The position numbers and the translations under genes are program-made. Positions 34,138 to 45,161 of a DNA stretch of 64,000 nucleotides are shown here, piece by piece. Source of the DNA: Rhizopus sp. PT2906 (Eukaryota; Mucoromycota; Mucoromycetes; Mucorales; Rhizopodaceae). The DNA lies in NCBI GenBank assembly GCA_025529335.1, contig JAMYHX010000120.1:88701-152700 (forward strand). The letters run 5' to 3'. The number at the start of each line of letters is the position of its first letter. The stretch's first letter is position 1. A model generated the notes under the pieces. The model was not told the DNA's origin, searched no databases, and was given only the letters and a program-made list of their open reading frames with translations.

Positions 34138-37002
34138 ATGTACGGTGCAAAGGCAACTTCAACTATTATAAACACTGTTGCTAGACAAGGTGTACTTACA
34201 AAGCAACTTACAGCACCTAAATCAGCCGCTTTCCTTACTCAATTGCCCACTCGCCATGTGTCAGCTGGAAAGATCTCTTATACAACCACAAGCAGATCGA
34301 CTCATTTCAGTCAAAAATCTGTTCAACATAATCAAGAAAATCAACAGCAACAACAGCAACAACTAGATGAGTCCTTAATCCTTCAAGGACAATTACGTAC
34401 TGCTTGGAAACATAAAAGACCTCCTTTGACAGATCCTGCTCAAGTCGACGGTCGCATTCTTCAAGCTGCTAAAGAAAACGACCTACACACTGTCATTTCA
34501 ACTTTTACACAAGGAAAGTCTCTGTCAGGTGCACCTTTGTCTTCACAGACATATGAAGCTGTCATTGAAGCCTATGGAAAGTTACGCAGACAGAACCAAC
34601 CTTTGACACCCATGATGGATGCATATAGACAGATGATTGCCTCCGGAGCACGTCCTTCTTCACATACCTACGCCCTCTTGATTCGATCACTCTGTACAAG
34701 AGATTCAGAAGTTCAAAAAACAGTAGGTATGCTTCGTCGTCAGATGGCCCGTACAGGCAACGCAGTAGACAACCTGTCAGACTTAGAAAACGAAAAGAAT
34801 ATGGAACAAGCCTTGGACTTGTTCGAAAAGGCTGTCAAAGAAAAGTGTACCCAAGACTTTGATGTGGACCTCTACAACCGTATGCTTCAAAACCTTTCGT
34901 TCAAGGGAAACACAGAGCGTGGTATTTATATCTTGAAGCATCTTGAAGGTGATGGCAATGCTAAGCCCAATGGCGTTACTTTTGCTACTCTCTTGTCTCT
35001 GTTTGGTGTTGCAGGTGATCTTCCTGCTGTTCGTGAATGCTTTTTGGAATACAAATCACTCGAGAGAGAGCTTCCCTCTCATGATCCTGCTTATGTCTAT
35101 AATGCCCTTGTATCAGCATATGTGAATGCAGGTGATCTTGATGGTGCTCTGAATATTGTACAGAATGTTATGACCAACGATGGCATCAAAGTTAGCATTG
35201 TTCCATACAACAAGATCTTTAGACGTGCCTGTGTTGATAATAAGCTGGATCTTGTAGAATCTATTCTAGCCGCATTGGAAAATGATTCCAAACTTCCTAA
35301 ACCAAATGGATCGACCTACGCTGTCGTATTATCTGCCTATGCCCGTAAGAAGGACTTTGACAAGGCTGCTCAGGTATACAGCAAATTGCTGAAATGCGAT
35401 ATTTCAAAGGAATACGGTCACTTGGCAGACTACGCATATGCATGTATTGGTAACAACAAACCTGAGATTGCAATCCAGGTTGTGCAAGATATGGTCACTC
35501 ATGGGCTCAGACTTGATCTCACCCTCTGTCAAAAGCTCTTTGCATCTTTTGTAAACAATGGCAAGCTCGAAGATGCGATCAGTTCATATCAGAAAACCAT
35601 GGATGCCTATGCTCAAACACATTTTGTCGACAAGAGTTCACCCATTGCAAGTCTCGGCCTTGAACTGGCCCTCAAGTGTACTAATCTAAAGCAAGCTTTG
35701 GAAGTGCTCGAGATTTTGAAAAAGTACTCGGTAGGACCTAATCCTGTTGTATCTTCTACTATCTACAACATGTACAAGAAGGCCAAGTCAAATAGCACCG
35801 AGTGGGAAACGATCTCCAAGGACCTCTCTCCTCTTTCCTTCACGGTTTTGTATGATGCCATCTTCCGCAAACAATCCATACCAGATGATTTCTGCAAGAC
35901 TGCCTTTGAACTCTTGGAAGACATGCTTTCTCTTGGCATCTCACCAACACCCAGCCTTTACATTCGTGTGCTAGCACGTATGCAAAAATATGGTGTCCCT
36001 GCCGAATATGAAGAGCGCTGGAATCGTCTATTCGGCCCTTATATACCTCCTCTTCCAGAGAACATCAACAGTCAACAAGATACCGAATCTTCCAATACAA
36101 GCGACAACATGAACAACTCGACACAAGAAAGTTCAACAAACAAGATTGAACCTATTAACAAGGTGACCGTAGAATCTGAAATGCTTTCAGGCAAAGCTCT
36201 TTCAAAGGCATTAGAGGGTAAATATGATGAAGCGATTGATATTTTACAGAACCAGATCATCCAAAAAGGACATATCCCTTCACCCGATGTCATTCGTGAT
36301 ATAATCCAAGTATGCACCAAGTACAAAGATTTAGGAGCGATCAATAAAATCTACTCAACCGTGATTGAATCCGTACAGAAACTCGAACACCACACCCGAC
36401 AGCGCGGTCTGCATACGATCTACAATGCTATGCTGGTCTCCAATGCTCGTCTGTCCAGTATCGACCAAGCTAAAGCCTTTTATTCAAAAATCCGAGACCT
36501 TAATATGTATCCTACTGGTGATGCCTATGGTTGCTTGCTCCAGCACCTGCAACCAAACGATTCAGAAGATAGTATGGATAACCTTGCTGCTGATGCCATG
36601 ACGATCTATGAAGAAGCCAAGAAGAACAAGGTTGAACCTACCGTATACATGTACAATGTGATTCTGTCAAAGCTTGCCAAGGCGCAACGATTAGATTCTG
36701 TGTTGACTTTGTTTAACGAAATGCGCCAGGTGGGTATCGTACCTAACTCTGTGACATATGGTTCTGTCATCTCTGCTTGTGTCCGTTGTCAAAATGAAGA
36801 ATTGGCAGTGAAGTACTTTAATGAGATGACTGTCTCGCCAGGATATAAGCCTCGTGCTGGTCCTTTCACCTTGATGATACAGTTTTACATGCAAAATCAG
36901 AATAGAGAAATGGCCTTGTATTACTATAACCTTGCTAAACAGCAACGATTGAATATATCTGATCAAGTTCATGGAATGTTTCAACAAGAGATGTCTCAGT
37001 AA
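34138..37002 (+). CDS. Large mitochondrial pentatricopeptide-repeat protein
   Basis: PPR proteins bind organellar RNA and guide its stability, processing or translation. This intronless gene encodes 954 residues. The N-terminus (MYGAKATSTIINTVARQG) is Ser/Thr/Arg-rich and fits a mitochondrial presequence, followed by a Gln run at about residues 65-75. Degenerate 35-residue repeats cover most of the chain: TYEAVIEAYGKLRRQNQ, TYALLIRSLC, YNRMLQNLSFKGN, TFATLLSLFGVAGDL, TYAVVLSAYARKKDF, YNVILSKLAKAQRLDS and VTYGSVISACVRCQNEE. The ATG at 34138 is the first in frame after the stop-bounded leader. I cannot name an orthologue. Lack of introns is unusual beside its neighbours. Confidence 0.88.
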   Translation: MYGAKATSTIINTVARQGVLTKQLTAPKSAAFLTQLPTRHVSAGKISYTTTSRSTHFSQKSVQHNQENQQQQQQQLDESLILQGQLRTAWKHKRPPLTDPAQVDGRILQAAKENDLHTVISTFTQGKSLSGAPLSSQTYEAVIEAYGKLRRQNQPLTPMMDAYRQMIASGARPSSHTYALLIRSLCTRDSEVQKTVGMLRRQMARTGNAVDNLSDLENEKNMEQALDLFEKAVKEKCTQDFDVDLYNRMLQNLSFKGNTERGIYILKHLEGDGNAKPNGVTFATLLSLFGVAGDLPAVRECFLEYKSLERELPSHDPAYVYNALVSAYVNAGDLDGALNIVQNVMTNDGIKVSIVPYNKIFRRACVDNKLDLVESILAALENDSKLPKPNGSTYAVVLSAYARKKDFDKAAQVYSKLLKCDISKEYGHLADYAYACIGNNKPEIAIQVVQDMVTHGLRLDLTLCQKLFASFVNNGKLEDAISSYQKTMDAYAQTHFVDKSSPIASLGLELALKCTNLKQALEVLEILKKYSVGPNPVVSSTIYNMYKKAKSNSTEWETISKDLSPLSFTVLYDAIFRKQSIPDDFCKTAFELLEDMLSLGISPTPSLYIRVLARMQKYGVPAEYEERWNRLFGPYIPPLPENINSQQDTESSNTSDNMNNSTQESSTNKIEPINKVTVESEMLSGKALSKALEGKYDEAIDILQNQIIQKGHIPSPDVIRDIIQVCTKYKDLGAINKIYSTVIESVQKLEHHTRQRGLHTIYNAMLVSNARLSSIDQAKAFYSKIRDLNMYPTGDAYGCLLQHLQPNDSEDSMDNLAADAMTIYEEAKKNKVEPTVYMYNVILSKLAKAQRLDSVLTLFNEMRQVGIVPNSVTYGSVISACVRCQNEELAVKYFNEMTVSPGYKPRAGPFTLMIQFYMQNQNREMALYYYNLAKQQRLNISDQVHGMFQQEMSQ

Positions 37003-37851
37003 AAGCATAGAATGATTTCATTATTATTGTTATTATTATTATTTTTGGATGTAAATAAAGTGTTGTAAATCATGTCAATTTTTATGCAATGTCTCATTAG
37101 TTTGAGCTCATGCGTTGTTCTGCTTCCATTGTTACGTAGTACAATCAATACTTCCTCTTTTTTTAAATATTATGCTTCTTCCTTAAAATCAACCTATTCA
37201 CTTGTTCATTTCCCCCTCTTCTTTTTATTAATACAACAGTCCAATAAAGATACATATCTGCTCCTCTTTAATCAGTTCCTTTGATTCAATTTATGCAAGT
37301 AGGCTAATTATTTGTTTTTATTGGTTAAAATAAACGGGGGCAGTTTCAAACAAAGGGGCTTTGTGTACTTCGGAATTAAACTTTAGTTTAACGATTTCAT
37401 GAGTAGCACAGACTATAGAAAGAGAACCTCCTCATTGTTTCGCATGGGTCCTCTATTGTCTTGTGAACACAGAATTGTCAACAGGATTTACAGAGTGGCA
37501 TTTCAAAGCAGATTGTCACCTTGGGACAATAGAAAGCAATATGGACTTGACTTTGGCAAACAAGACCTTGTTTAGACGCTGACTGAACAGTGACATATCT
37601 GTACTATAGATGGACAGATCTGGTTGTGGTGTTCAAATGAGAGGATCGATACAGAGAGATCTCCTTCCTGATGGTAGATGTAACTCTAGGAGTAGTGTTG
37701 ATATTTGACAAAGTAGAGGCGTTCGCGAACAGACGCTAATTTAGTGGAGTCAACAGTATTATTTTGTGCTGGTCCAGCGCTTGTTTCAACAGTTGGCTTA
37801 TGAGGAACATGCGCAAGTCGCGTAGCATTAGCAGTTTAGGATTTATAAATA
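37003..37851. other. Gene-free flank of a transposon graveyard
   Basis: It starts with the PPR 3' region, including a (TTA)n tract at 37020-37042. A 59-codon frame from ATG at 37399 reads smoothly (SLFRMGPLLSCEHRIVNRIY) before a stop, but I recognise no family. It may be a transposon fragment. Confidence 0.35.
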
Positions 37852-38064
37852 AAAGGGTTTGCAATCAATTTGCACATCTTTCTCTCACTCTGTTTTCAAA
37901 ATATGTCGCGGCTGCCGCTTCCCCCCTTCGTCATTTCTACTTCAAAAGCGAGTAGCTGCAGGATCGGACAGATGATCTGGTTTTTGGTCTACTAATATCT
38001 TGTTCGGTTGTAAAACCGATACATATAGTCAAAGCAGATCAAGGCCTGAGGTAAATATAAATAT
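37852..38064 (+). repeat. Dispersed repeat copy B, LTR-like
   Basis: Plus-strand partner of the minus-strand segment at 5536-5757, about nine bases in ten identical by eye across 213 bp with one or two indels. Homology starts at the TATA-like ATAAATAAAAGGG and ends after GAGGTAAATATAAATAT. Flanks differ completely. A solo or truncated LTR is the simplest reading. Confidence 0.75.
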
Positions 38065-38770
38065 ATAATACAATTCAAAACATCTTCAGATTGTAAACTA
38101 AAAAAAGTACTAATACAGTTCGTAAATACAGAATTCATATATCGTCCAACGACATCTAGACGACCAATGTATATCCTGGTGCACGTGCTCTGTTTTGGTC
38201 CCTCCGTCCAGCTTGCTCAAAAGAGCAATAGAAGAGCTGGAGAAGGAGATTCACCGTGATGAGGCTTCCTTGGCCGTCAAAAGAAGAAATATGGCCATGT
38301 TAGTTGAAAGTGACAGCTTATGATCTCTCTCTCTCTCTCTCTAACTTGCCTGACTGCAACGTTCTCTTTTTTCGATATTAAATTGTGTAAAAAAAAAAAA
38401 AAAAAGAAGAGAGACAGATAAAGGAAAAAAGATAGTATTAAGTAAACCTTACTTTGGAAAGGTTATTAATGAGATAGATTATGACGATGTTACAGTAGCT
38501 GTTGAGGCATTTATCACATATGGTGATAGGAAATGCTTATATGGCTTGAGATATTCATTAGCTCGTCTCGTAAACGTAAAGAAGAATGGTTTAGAAGCGT
38601 GGGTTTGGTAGAACTATTGTTTATAGCATACATTGTGGATATAATATATATTTCCCAGTCTTTTATACAAGGTCTTCATCTTTTGAACCCATTTTACTAC
38701 TAAGCCGTTAGCTTATGAGTGGTATAGACTAATGCATCAATCTTCAACTCCTCAATGTTGTAAGAATATT
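38065..38770. other. Decayed coding blocks of unknown origin
   Basis: On the plus strand there are two open blocks separated by stops, a CT repeat (38328-38342) and a poly-A run (38390-38405). The first includes KRAIEELEKEIHRDEASLAV and the second KPYFGKVINEIDYDDVTVAV. The poly-A suggests an old retroposed insertion. No family is recognised. Confidence 0.35.
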
Positions 38771-38779
38771 CATAGTAGT

Positions 38780-39046
38780 TCATTTATGTGCTCCGATCCA
38801 TTGACATTATGGATACCTTGGTGAACCATAGTTGGCAAAGATACCTATTCGACATAAGGTCGCTGACAGCGCAGACTTGCCAAGCATAGACTATTGTACA
38901 TCTACTGATGTAGTCGACTAGGATCAGTATGTAGTTATTGCCATAACGTGAACCATTAAATGTAAGAAGATCTGTACCACGACCATCAGTTGGTTTGTAT
39001 GCAGCTTTTCTTAATAAAACAGATTCATTTGTATTACTGTCACTTC
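38780..39046 (-). pseudogene. Ty3/gypsy-type integrase core relic
   Basis: The minus strand has an open frame of about 86 codons reading KPTDGRGTDLLTF, then GNNYILILVDYISRCTIVYA, the usual start of a retroviral-type integrase core (first catalytic Asp region and the VDY-SR block). A shift of frame near 38850 uncovers IGIFANYGSPRYP, the block that normally precedes the second catalytic Asp, then a stop. The element is dead and only this part is recognisable. It runs opposite to the LTR-like repeat at 37852, so the two may come from different insertions. Confidence 0.68.
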
Positions 39047-39598
39047 AAAAAAGAGAAAACAGTAATACCTTCTTTTCCAAAGAAATACTTTTTGTCCCTT
39101 TTTTAATAGATGAACAACAATTTGTTTATTGATTTAATTAAATACGATTAGCTTAGTTAAAGATTTGCAATCCTTTGAACATGCTCACCTTAGGGATGAT
39201 TTGCCAAAATACAACATGAAGCGTAAAAGCTAGTAAGAGAGCCATATGTCCTAGATGGCCTTGATTATATTAATCCTTTTACTATAGAGCAGGTAACTAT
39301 TTAACAGATGTAAAATAGAGCAAGTGTTATTCCAGGACGTTGAGGCCATGTTACAATTGATGAAGTATTGGACATGTTACAAGCTACTATCATTTATGGC
39401 ATCGAATATACTATCCTCAATAATTCATAGAATGGTTCTGACCGATGGAGCTCTAAACATCTCTTCCTTTTCGACTTCAGTCCTTTGATAGACCATTAAG
39501 CACGCCTTCAGTATCAACAAATAGTGTTTTCATTTATCTTTGGTATTGAAAAAAACTACATTTTTATTGATATATGTTTTACACATTCATACAATATC
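39047..39598. other. Unassigned AT-rich region
   Basis: Between the integrase relic and the V-ATPase gene. Short interrupted open blocks occur on both strands (for example VKDLQSFEHAHLRDD, plus strand, near 39155) but none can be named. Probably more decayed transposon. Confidence 0.35.
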
Positions 39599-40600
39599 TT
39601 AATCAAAGAAAGATCTGTTGGGAGAGTGTCCGAATAAGGCGACACGAATTTGAGGCAACATTTCATCTTTGACAATGTCCAAACGGGCGTCAAGGGTATT
39701 ATTGACTGTAATCTTTCCATAGTGGCCGCTCATGATAACACCACCAGCACTTGATAAAAAGTAAGTTTACTGAATAATTTGAGAATCTCTCTTACCTTGA
39801 TTCAGGAAGATATTCTTCACTGATAGTGAACGTAGGTCTGTGCTTCATGGTTTCTTCATATTTATCAGCAACAGTCTCGAGGACACTGTTGACAGCATCA
39901 ACATCCTTTTCACGACAACGAATGACCATTTCGGGTTCCATAAGAGAATAAGCGCTTTGAAGGATGAGTCCTTCGAGCAAAGTACCATAAGCCTCTTGAT
40001 CATCAGATACTTGATGAATACGCTGGTTGGCTTCTTCAAACACTTCATCAAGCACTTGTTGACGTTCTTGAAGAATCCTGAGACGAGCTTTATTGATGTG
40101 ATTTGACTGAGCACTATTGTATAGATTAGATAAACCTTTTTTTTTTTCCACTTAAAGAGCTTACATTCGCTTTTGAACTTCGGCTTGTTTAATCTTTCGC
40201 TCAAAGATAGCGTCAATATTCAAGGACTCTTGACGGACAATCTTGGCCTGTTATAGAACTGTTGTAAATCTTTTTTATCTTTAAAAGTAGCCACACACGT
40301 ATGTATGTAAACATATATACGCGTCTACAGATATCTTTACCTTTTCAATGTTGAATTCTTCGTCAGCCTAAAATGACCATGTAAGTTTTTCTCTCTATTG
40401 AATGTCGCACTGTATGTTTAATATACATACCTTCACTTTTATTTCGCGAGCCTTTTCGATAGCTTCTTGTTTGATGAAGGCAACCTAGTTTAGAGAAAGA
40501 AAAAGTTGGAAAAGAGGGGCTTTGCTGACCTGAAACACCTTACCATTTTCTTCATCTCGTTAAAAACTTCTTCATCGTTGAGTGGTCTTGCTGTTGACAT
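39599..40600 (-). CDS. VMA4: V-type proton ATPase subunit E
   Basis: Subunit E forms the peripheral stalks linking V1 and Vo in the vacuolar proton pump. About six exons give about 226 residues, the family norm. The N-terminus MSTARPLNDEEVFNEMKKMV leads into the long charged helix (IKQEAIEKAREIKVKADEEF, NIEKAKIVRQES). The C-terminal globular domain includes ILQSAYSLMEPEMVIRCREK, GGVIMSGHYGKITVNNTLD and a C-terminal ARLDIVKDEMLPQIR, diagnostic for the family. Introns of about 50-80 bp interrupt the helix region. It is transcribed away from the F-box gene. Confidence 0.95.
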
Positions 40601-41441
40601 GATTAACTATAAAGCAGATATGGGTAAGCAACAAATGACAATATGTAGGCAATGTTTACAAATAACGCTTGGATATAAAGGCGAAAAAAAGAGAAAAGAA
40701 GGGGAGAGAGATAAAAACAGAAACAGTTTAACGGAACCGAAAATTCAGATGACGCAGATTGTGGGCAAAGCATTGGATCGCCGTTTGATTTTGCTTTATG
40801 CTGAAGAGGGTGTAAATGGAGTGTGAGTAGTAAATGTTCTGATTTGTAAAAAAAAAAAAAAAAAAAAAAATAGAGAAAAAAAAAAATAGAATATATCATG
40901 ATTTAGTTTTATTCATCATACAATACACAGGTCTACGAGTAGTCAGGACAGTGTTCTCTTTTTTGTTTTGCTAACAGTTACTATGGTTACACACAATTAT
41001 ACATTTCACACTTTGAATTTAATACCCTTTTTTATATCTTTACCCCCTTGAATGCTTTTACAAAAACAAGAAATAGCAAAACAGACAGAGTACAAGATAG
41101 AAAAGGGGGAATAAGGAATTTATTAGGCATTCATCATATGAATGATGATGATGACTATAGAATAATTTAAATCACCTGACAAGTAAACAATTATTTCTTT
41201 TCAATTGTAAATCAAACGTTTCAAAAACTATAAAAACAATAAAGAAAAAGAGAATAAGAGCAATTAAGGGAGGGTGGAAAAGTGAAAGGTGAAAACATGA
41301 TAAAATTGAGCCACTCATAATTCACCCCTTATTTTGGAAAAATAAAACAAACACATCTCCTATTTTTTGTATTTCTTTCCTTTTTTTTTATATTTTCTTT
41401 ATATTTTTTCTTTTTTTTTATTTAATAACAATAACAATCGA
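40601..41441. promoter_or_regulatory. Divergent intergenic region with poly-A tracts
   Basis: An 841-bp stretch between VMA4 (minus) and the F-box/WD40 gene (plus). A long poly-A run lies at about 40848-40870 and further A/T tracts near 40877-40886 and 41380-41420. I see no gene. Confidence 0.45.
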
Positions 41442-43045
41442 ATGACAGTGATCGATACTGAAGATATTTCACCACCTGCAACACCGCCAACACACAGTCC
41501 AATACCTCATCGACTTGATTTAGAGTCTTGTGCACTTTTATCGCAATGTGACGAAAAAGAGCATCTATCACATCTTGTAAGTTCTTTTCAGTTATTGACA
41601 CCAATGCAAAAGCAATTATTCTTGTATGAAATCATCAACCACTGCGACAATGGCCAGCTTACTTTTCTCAACAGTCTGATCGCACCCAGACTTAAGGTGG
41701 ACTTTTTAAAAGAACTACCACCCGAGATAGCCCTGAATATTCTTTCTTATATTGATAACCCAGCAACTCTAGCGCATGCTTCTCGTATATCCAAATATTG
41801 GAACTCATTGGTTAAAGATGAAACAGTGTGGAAAGTGCTTTGTAAACGACATGAATATATCAAGGAAGAAACAGATGTTCCTGCTTCGTTTTCATTTAGA
41901 GATCATTTTAAGCGGAACTATGGCATCCATCGTGCCTGGAGACAAGGTGGAAAAGTGACGACAGTCGATGGAGGATTCTCACATGGACTTGTCACATCAT
42001 TGCAATTTGATGAAAAATTCACAGTGGTTGGATGTGACAATCATCGCATCGAGGTCTTTGATACCAATTCTGGTAAAAAAATTCGAACTCTCGAAGGTCA
42101 TGAAGGCGGCGTATGGGCACTACAATTTAAAGGAGGAGAACAAGATGATCCTGAACGTATTTTATTATCTGGTGGATGTGATAGGTAATAGTATCTTTTT
42201 ATGCTTGTACATTTCTTTAATCATTTCGTATCCATAGAGATGTAAGGGTATGGGATCTCAATCAAGGCAAATTAAAATATATACTTCGTGGACACACATC
42301 GACTGTTCGGTGCTTAAAGATTAGAGATAAACAGATTGCAGTGACAGGATCAAGGGATGCGACATTAAGAGTATGGGATATTCAAAGAGGCGTTTTATTA
42401 CATATACTTGTCGGACATCAAGCCAGTGTTCGATGTGTTGATATACATGGTGATATTGCCGTTTCAGGATCATATGACTTTACGGCTAGAGTGTGGGATC
42501 TGAAGACAGGAAGATGCAAACATGTACTCGTGGGACACACATTACAAATATACACCATTGTCACCAATGGCAAAATCATTGCCACAGGAGCCATGGATGC
42601 ACATATTCGAATTTGGTCAGTTGAAACAGGTGAATGTTTAGCTACCTTACACGGACATACGTCGCTTGTTGGACAACTACAGTTAACAGGCACGACCTTG
42701 GTGAGTGGAGGTGCGGATGGATGCTTACGCGTATGGGATATGGAAACATTTGAATGTAAACAACAATTTTCAGCTCATGATAACTCCATCACTTGTCTGC
42801 AATTTGATGATCAACATATTCTCAGTGCAGCTAATGATGGGAAAGTGAAACTGTGGGATATTAAACGTGGTAGACTCATTAGAAATTTTACTCAGCCTTC
42901 GAAATTTGTATGGAAAATTCAATTCAATCAGACAAAAGCCGTTGTACTGATGCAAAGAAAAAGACCCGATGATGAAGGACAAGGTAAAATTGTAATGGAA
43001 ATCCATGATTTTGATCTATTGTCACCTTCTTCTTCTTCTTTATAA
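41442..43045 (+). CDS. F-box/WD40 protein, Cdc4/FBXW7-like SCF substrate receptor
   Basis: A receptor subunit of SCF ubiquitin ligases that brings phosphorylated substrates to Skp1-Cul1. Two exons, with the intron at about 42185-42238, give about 517 residues. The F-box is at about residues 88-130 (LKELPPEIALNILSYIDNPA, then YWNSLVKDETVWK). The linker ends in HRAWRQGG, and seven or eight WD repeats follow, with classic LEGHEGGVWALQF, LRGHTSTVRCLKI, LVGHQASVRCVDI, LHGHTSLVGQL and SAHDNSITCLQFDD. The run of Arg in blades (STVRCL, ASVRCV, TARVWD) fits a phosphodegron-binding propeller. Met30 or Pop1-type identity cannot be separated by eye. The leader is extremely T-rich. Confidence 0.9.
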
Positions 43046-44332
43046 TTATATACATATATACCTGCTTTGTGTTTACTTAATACGGCATTTTTTATTATTC
43101 CCCTTTCTTTCTTTATTATATAAAAACCCACTAAAAACTATACAATTTATAATTTATTGTGCGTAAGATGATCTGAATGAAACAATCATTCTGATCTTTT
43201 CGGGCTTCTTCTCAATACTTTACAGCATATTATTTCATTGAAATATAGAGTAGCCATAAGAACACCTTTCAACAGTAACAAAAGTATTGATAATAACAAC
43301 CTTATTAGTAGCTCTATCATTAATCCTTTGATGAAGATGTGGATAGTCAAAAATAACAACAGACGAACCAAAAATGGAAAGTATTGTTGCTATGATACCA
43401 TTTTGTATCGTAAATTAGAAGCTTTTCATGAGATTGTTCTTACTTTAAGTGGCAATAACAGAAATAGCCACTTTCAGTGTTTTAATCAAACTCATCCACT
43501 TTTTATTTCCATACAAAGCATACGGATAGTGTCTTTTGTTTAAATATGATATTTTTCATTTATAGTCCAAATTAGCACAAAAATAATATAACAAATGTCC
43601 ACTCGAACCCGTTCAATCCTTTTGGAAATGAATGCTAGGAAAAAAAAAATCCCCCTTTATGGGGGCAAGGGTAAAAAGGAAAGTAATGAGTAGAGTTATC
43701 GACAGGAAGTTAAAGAAATTGATTTAACCATACAAGGAACTTTTAACATGCGGATGCTTAATAGAGATCGATTTGTCATGGTATGGTTGGTCTAATTCAT
43801 ATAGTATGGAGCATATAATCGTTCATCGCTGAGACTGGATGAGGATTAGATTTGGGAGAACTGAAGGACGTAGTAAAACATATTCAGAAGGAATGACAAT
43901 GAATCTCATACAGTTTCAGGCATAAACAGACGTCAATGTACATCAAAAAACTTGTCTTTCTAAAGAAAGCATTGCAGTGAGAAGGACAGCAAAGGAAGCA
44001 CAGTGGGTCTCATCCTTGGGCGTAGCAAATGGTCCTTTTATGTACATAATGAGGTGTTTATTTGATATATACTTTGTTGCATAGATAGTCATACCCAATT
44101 CAGATAACTAGCAGAGTACATGGTGTTCATAGTAGTAATAGTAGAAAATCATTCATCTCATGCTTATTTGCTTTCATTTTCTTATATTACAATTATTCGT
44201 TACATAAAGAACTCTCTTTATGCAAAAAGAAAGAACGAGAAAATTCATAGAAACAAGTTGAAGCGCCGATCTACAAAAAGGGCCTCAGTTTTTCATTGCC
44301 CTTCCTTTTTTTTTTTTTTCTTTACGAAGCAC
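43046..44332. other. Intergenic region with a GC hairpin
   Basis: About 1.3 kb without a gene I can support. An open frame around 43238-43543 is low in information and lacks an ATG start. CCCCC-TTTAT-GGGGG at 43651-43665 forms a perfect 5-bp stem just after an A9 run. Confidence 0.4.
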
Positions 44333-44967
44333 ATGCAAGTGTTGCCTCTTTTGACGCCTAACAACTATAATCTGAGAAAAAGACCAAGGTCAAGCGAGGA
44401 TTATGAGACACATTATTTAAAAAAGAGATTGATATCATGTCTAACACCCTTTAATCCAATACCTGATGAACGTAAGTAAGACAAGAAAAAACAACAATAA
44501 TGATTAACAGAGTATACAGCCAAAAGTTCTCTTCCTACTCCACCTCACGAATATTATTCACCGCCATTGAATGCTAAACATGACATACAAATGGATGATG
44601 AGTTTATACTAGATGATGAAGAAGAAGAACAAGAAGAAGAGGACTGCCCTAAAAACGAAACAAATCATTCACGTATCAACATTATGGACATTAATGGATC
44701 ATTGTTGCCCATGGAACAACGATCAGGAGAAAGTAAATATCGCATCCCTTCATTTGTATTAAATCATCATCAACAACAACAACAACAACATCAACAATCA
44801 TCATCTTATAGGTAGAAAGCTGAATGAATAATAATAAATTAGAGGAATGATTGATGGTTTATTATAGTGATTTATTACTGACTGCATTATTATATAACGA
44901 AAAAGCAAAGATCACAGAAATAATACCTGAAGAAGATAATAAAGGAGATCCAATGGATCTAGATTAA
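44333..44967 (+). CDS. Small acidic protein of unknown function
   Basis: Three exons: 44333-44471, from about 44511 to 44814, and from about 44868. They splice in frame into about 170 residues. The N-terminus MQVLPLLTPNNYNLRKRPRS carries a basic patch that could be a nuclear signal, followed by LPTPPHEYYSPPL, an acidic run (DDEEEEQEEED), a Gln/His run and a C-terminal helix SDLLLTALLYNEKAKITEI before a PMDLD end. I recognise no domain. Sequence composition suggests a nuclear regulatory or adaptor protein, which is inference. The splice phases are the main evidence that it is real. Confidence 0.65.
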
Positions 44968-45161
44968 CACATACATATTTCTAAGCCACATAAAACAAAA
45001 ACAAGATGTAAATAATACACACAACAATAAGCTAAATAAAAGAGAACCATTATAGTCAAATTAAACCTTGCTACATTCCTCATTTTATATAAATCTATAT
45101 CTTCCCCCTTCTCTCTCTTTTTTTTTTTTTTTATTCTTTTGATTATATTGTGAAGCCAGCC

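Noticed and set aside
43238..43543. A 101-codon plus-strand frame
   Set aside because: It lacks an ATG start, is rich in Asn/Ile/Ser as expected from AT-rich DNA, and has no family match.
43575..43625. A TTCGA-like tRNA B-box on the minus strand (GGGTTCGAGT)
   Set aside because: The flanking bases do not pair as a T-arm and no A-box or anticodon arm fits upstream.
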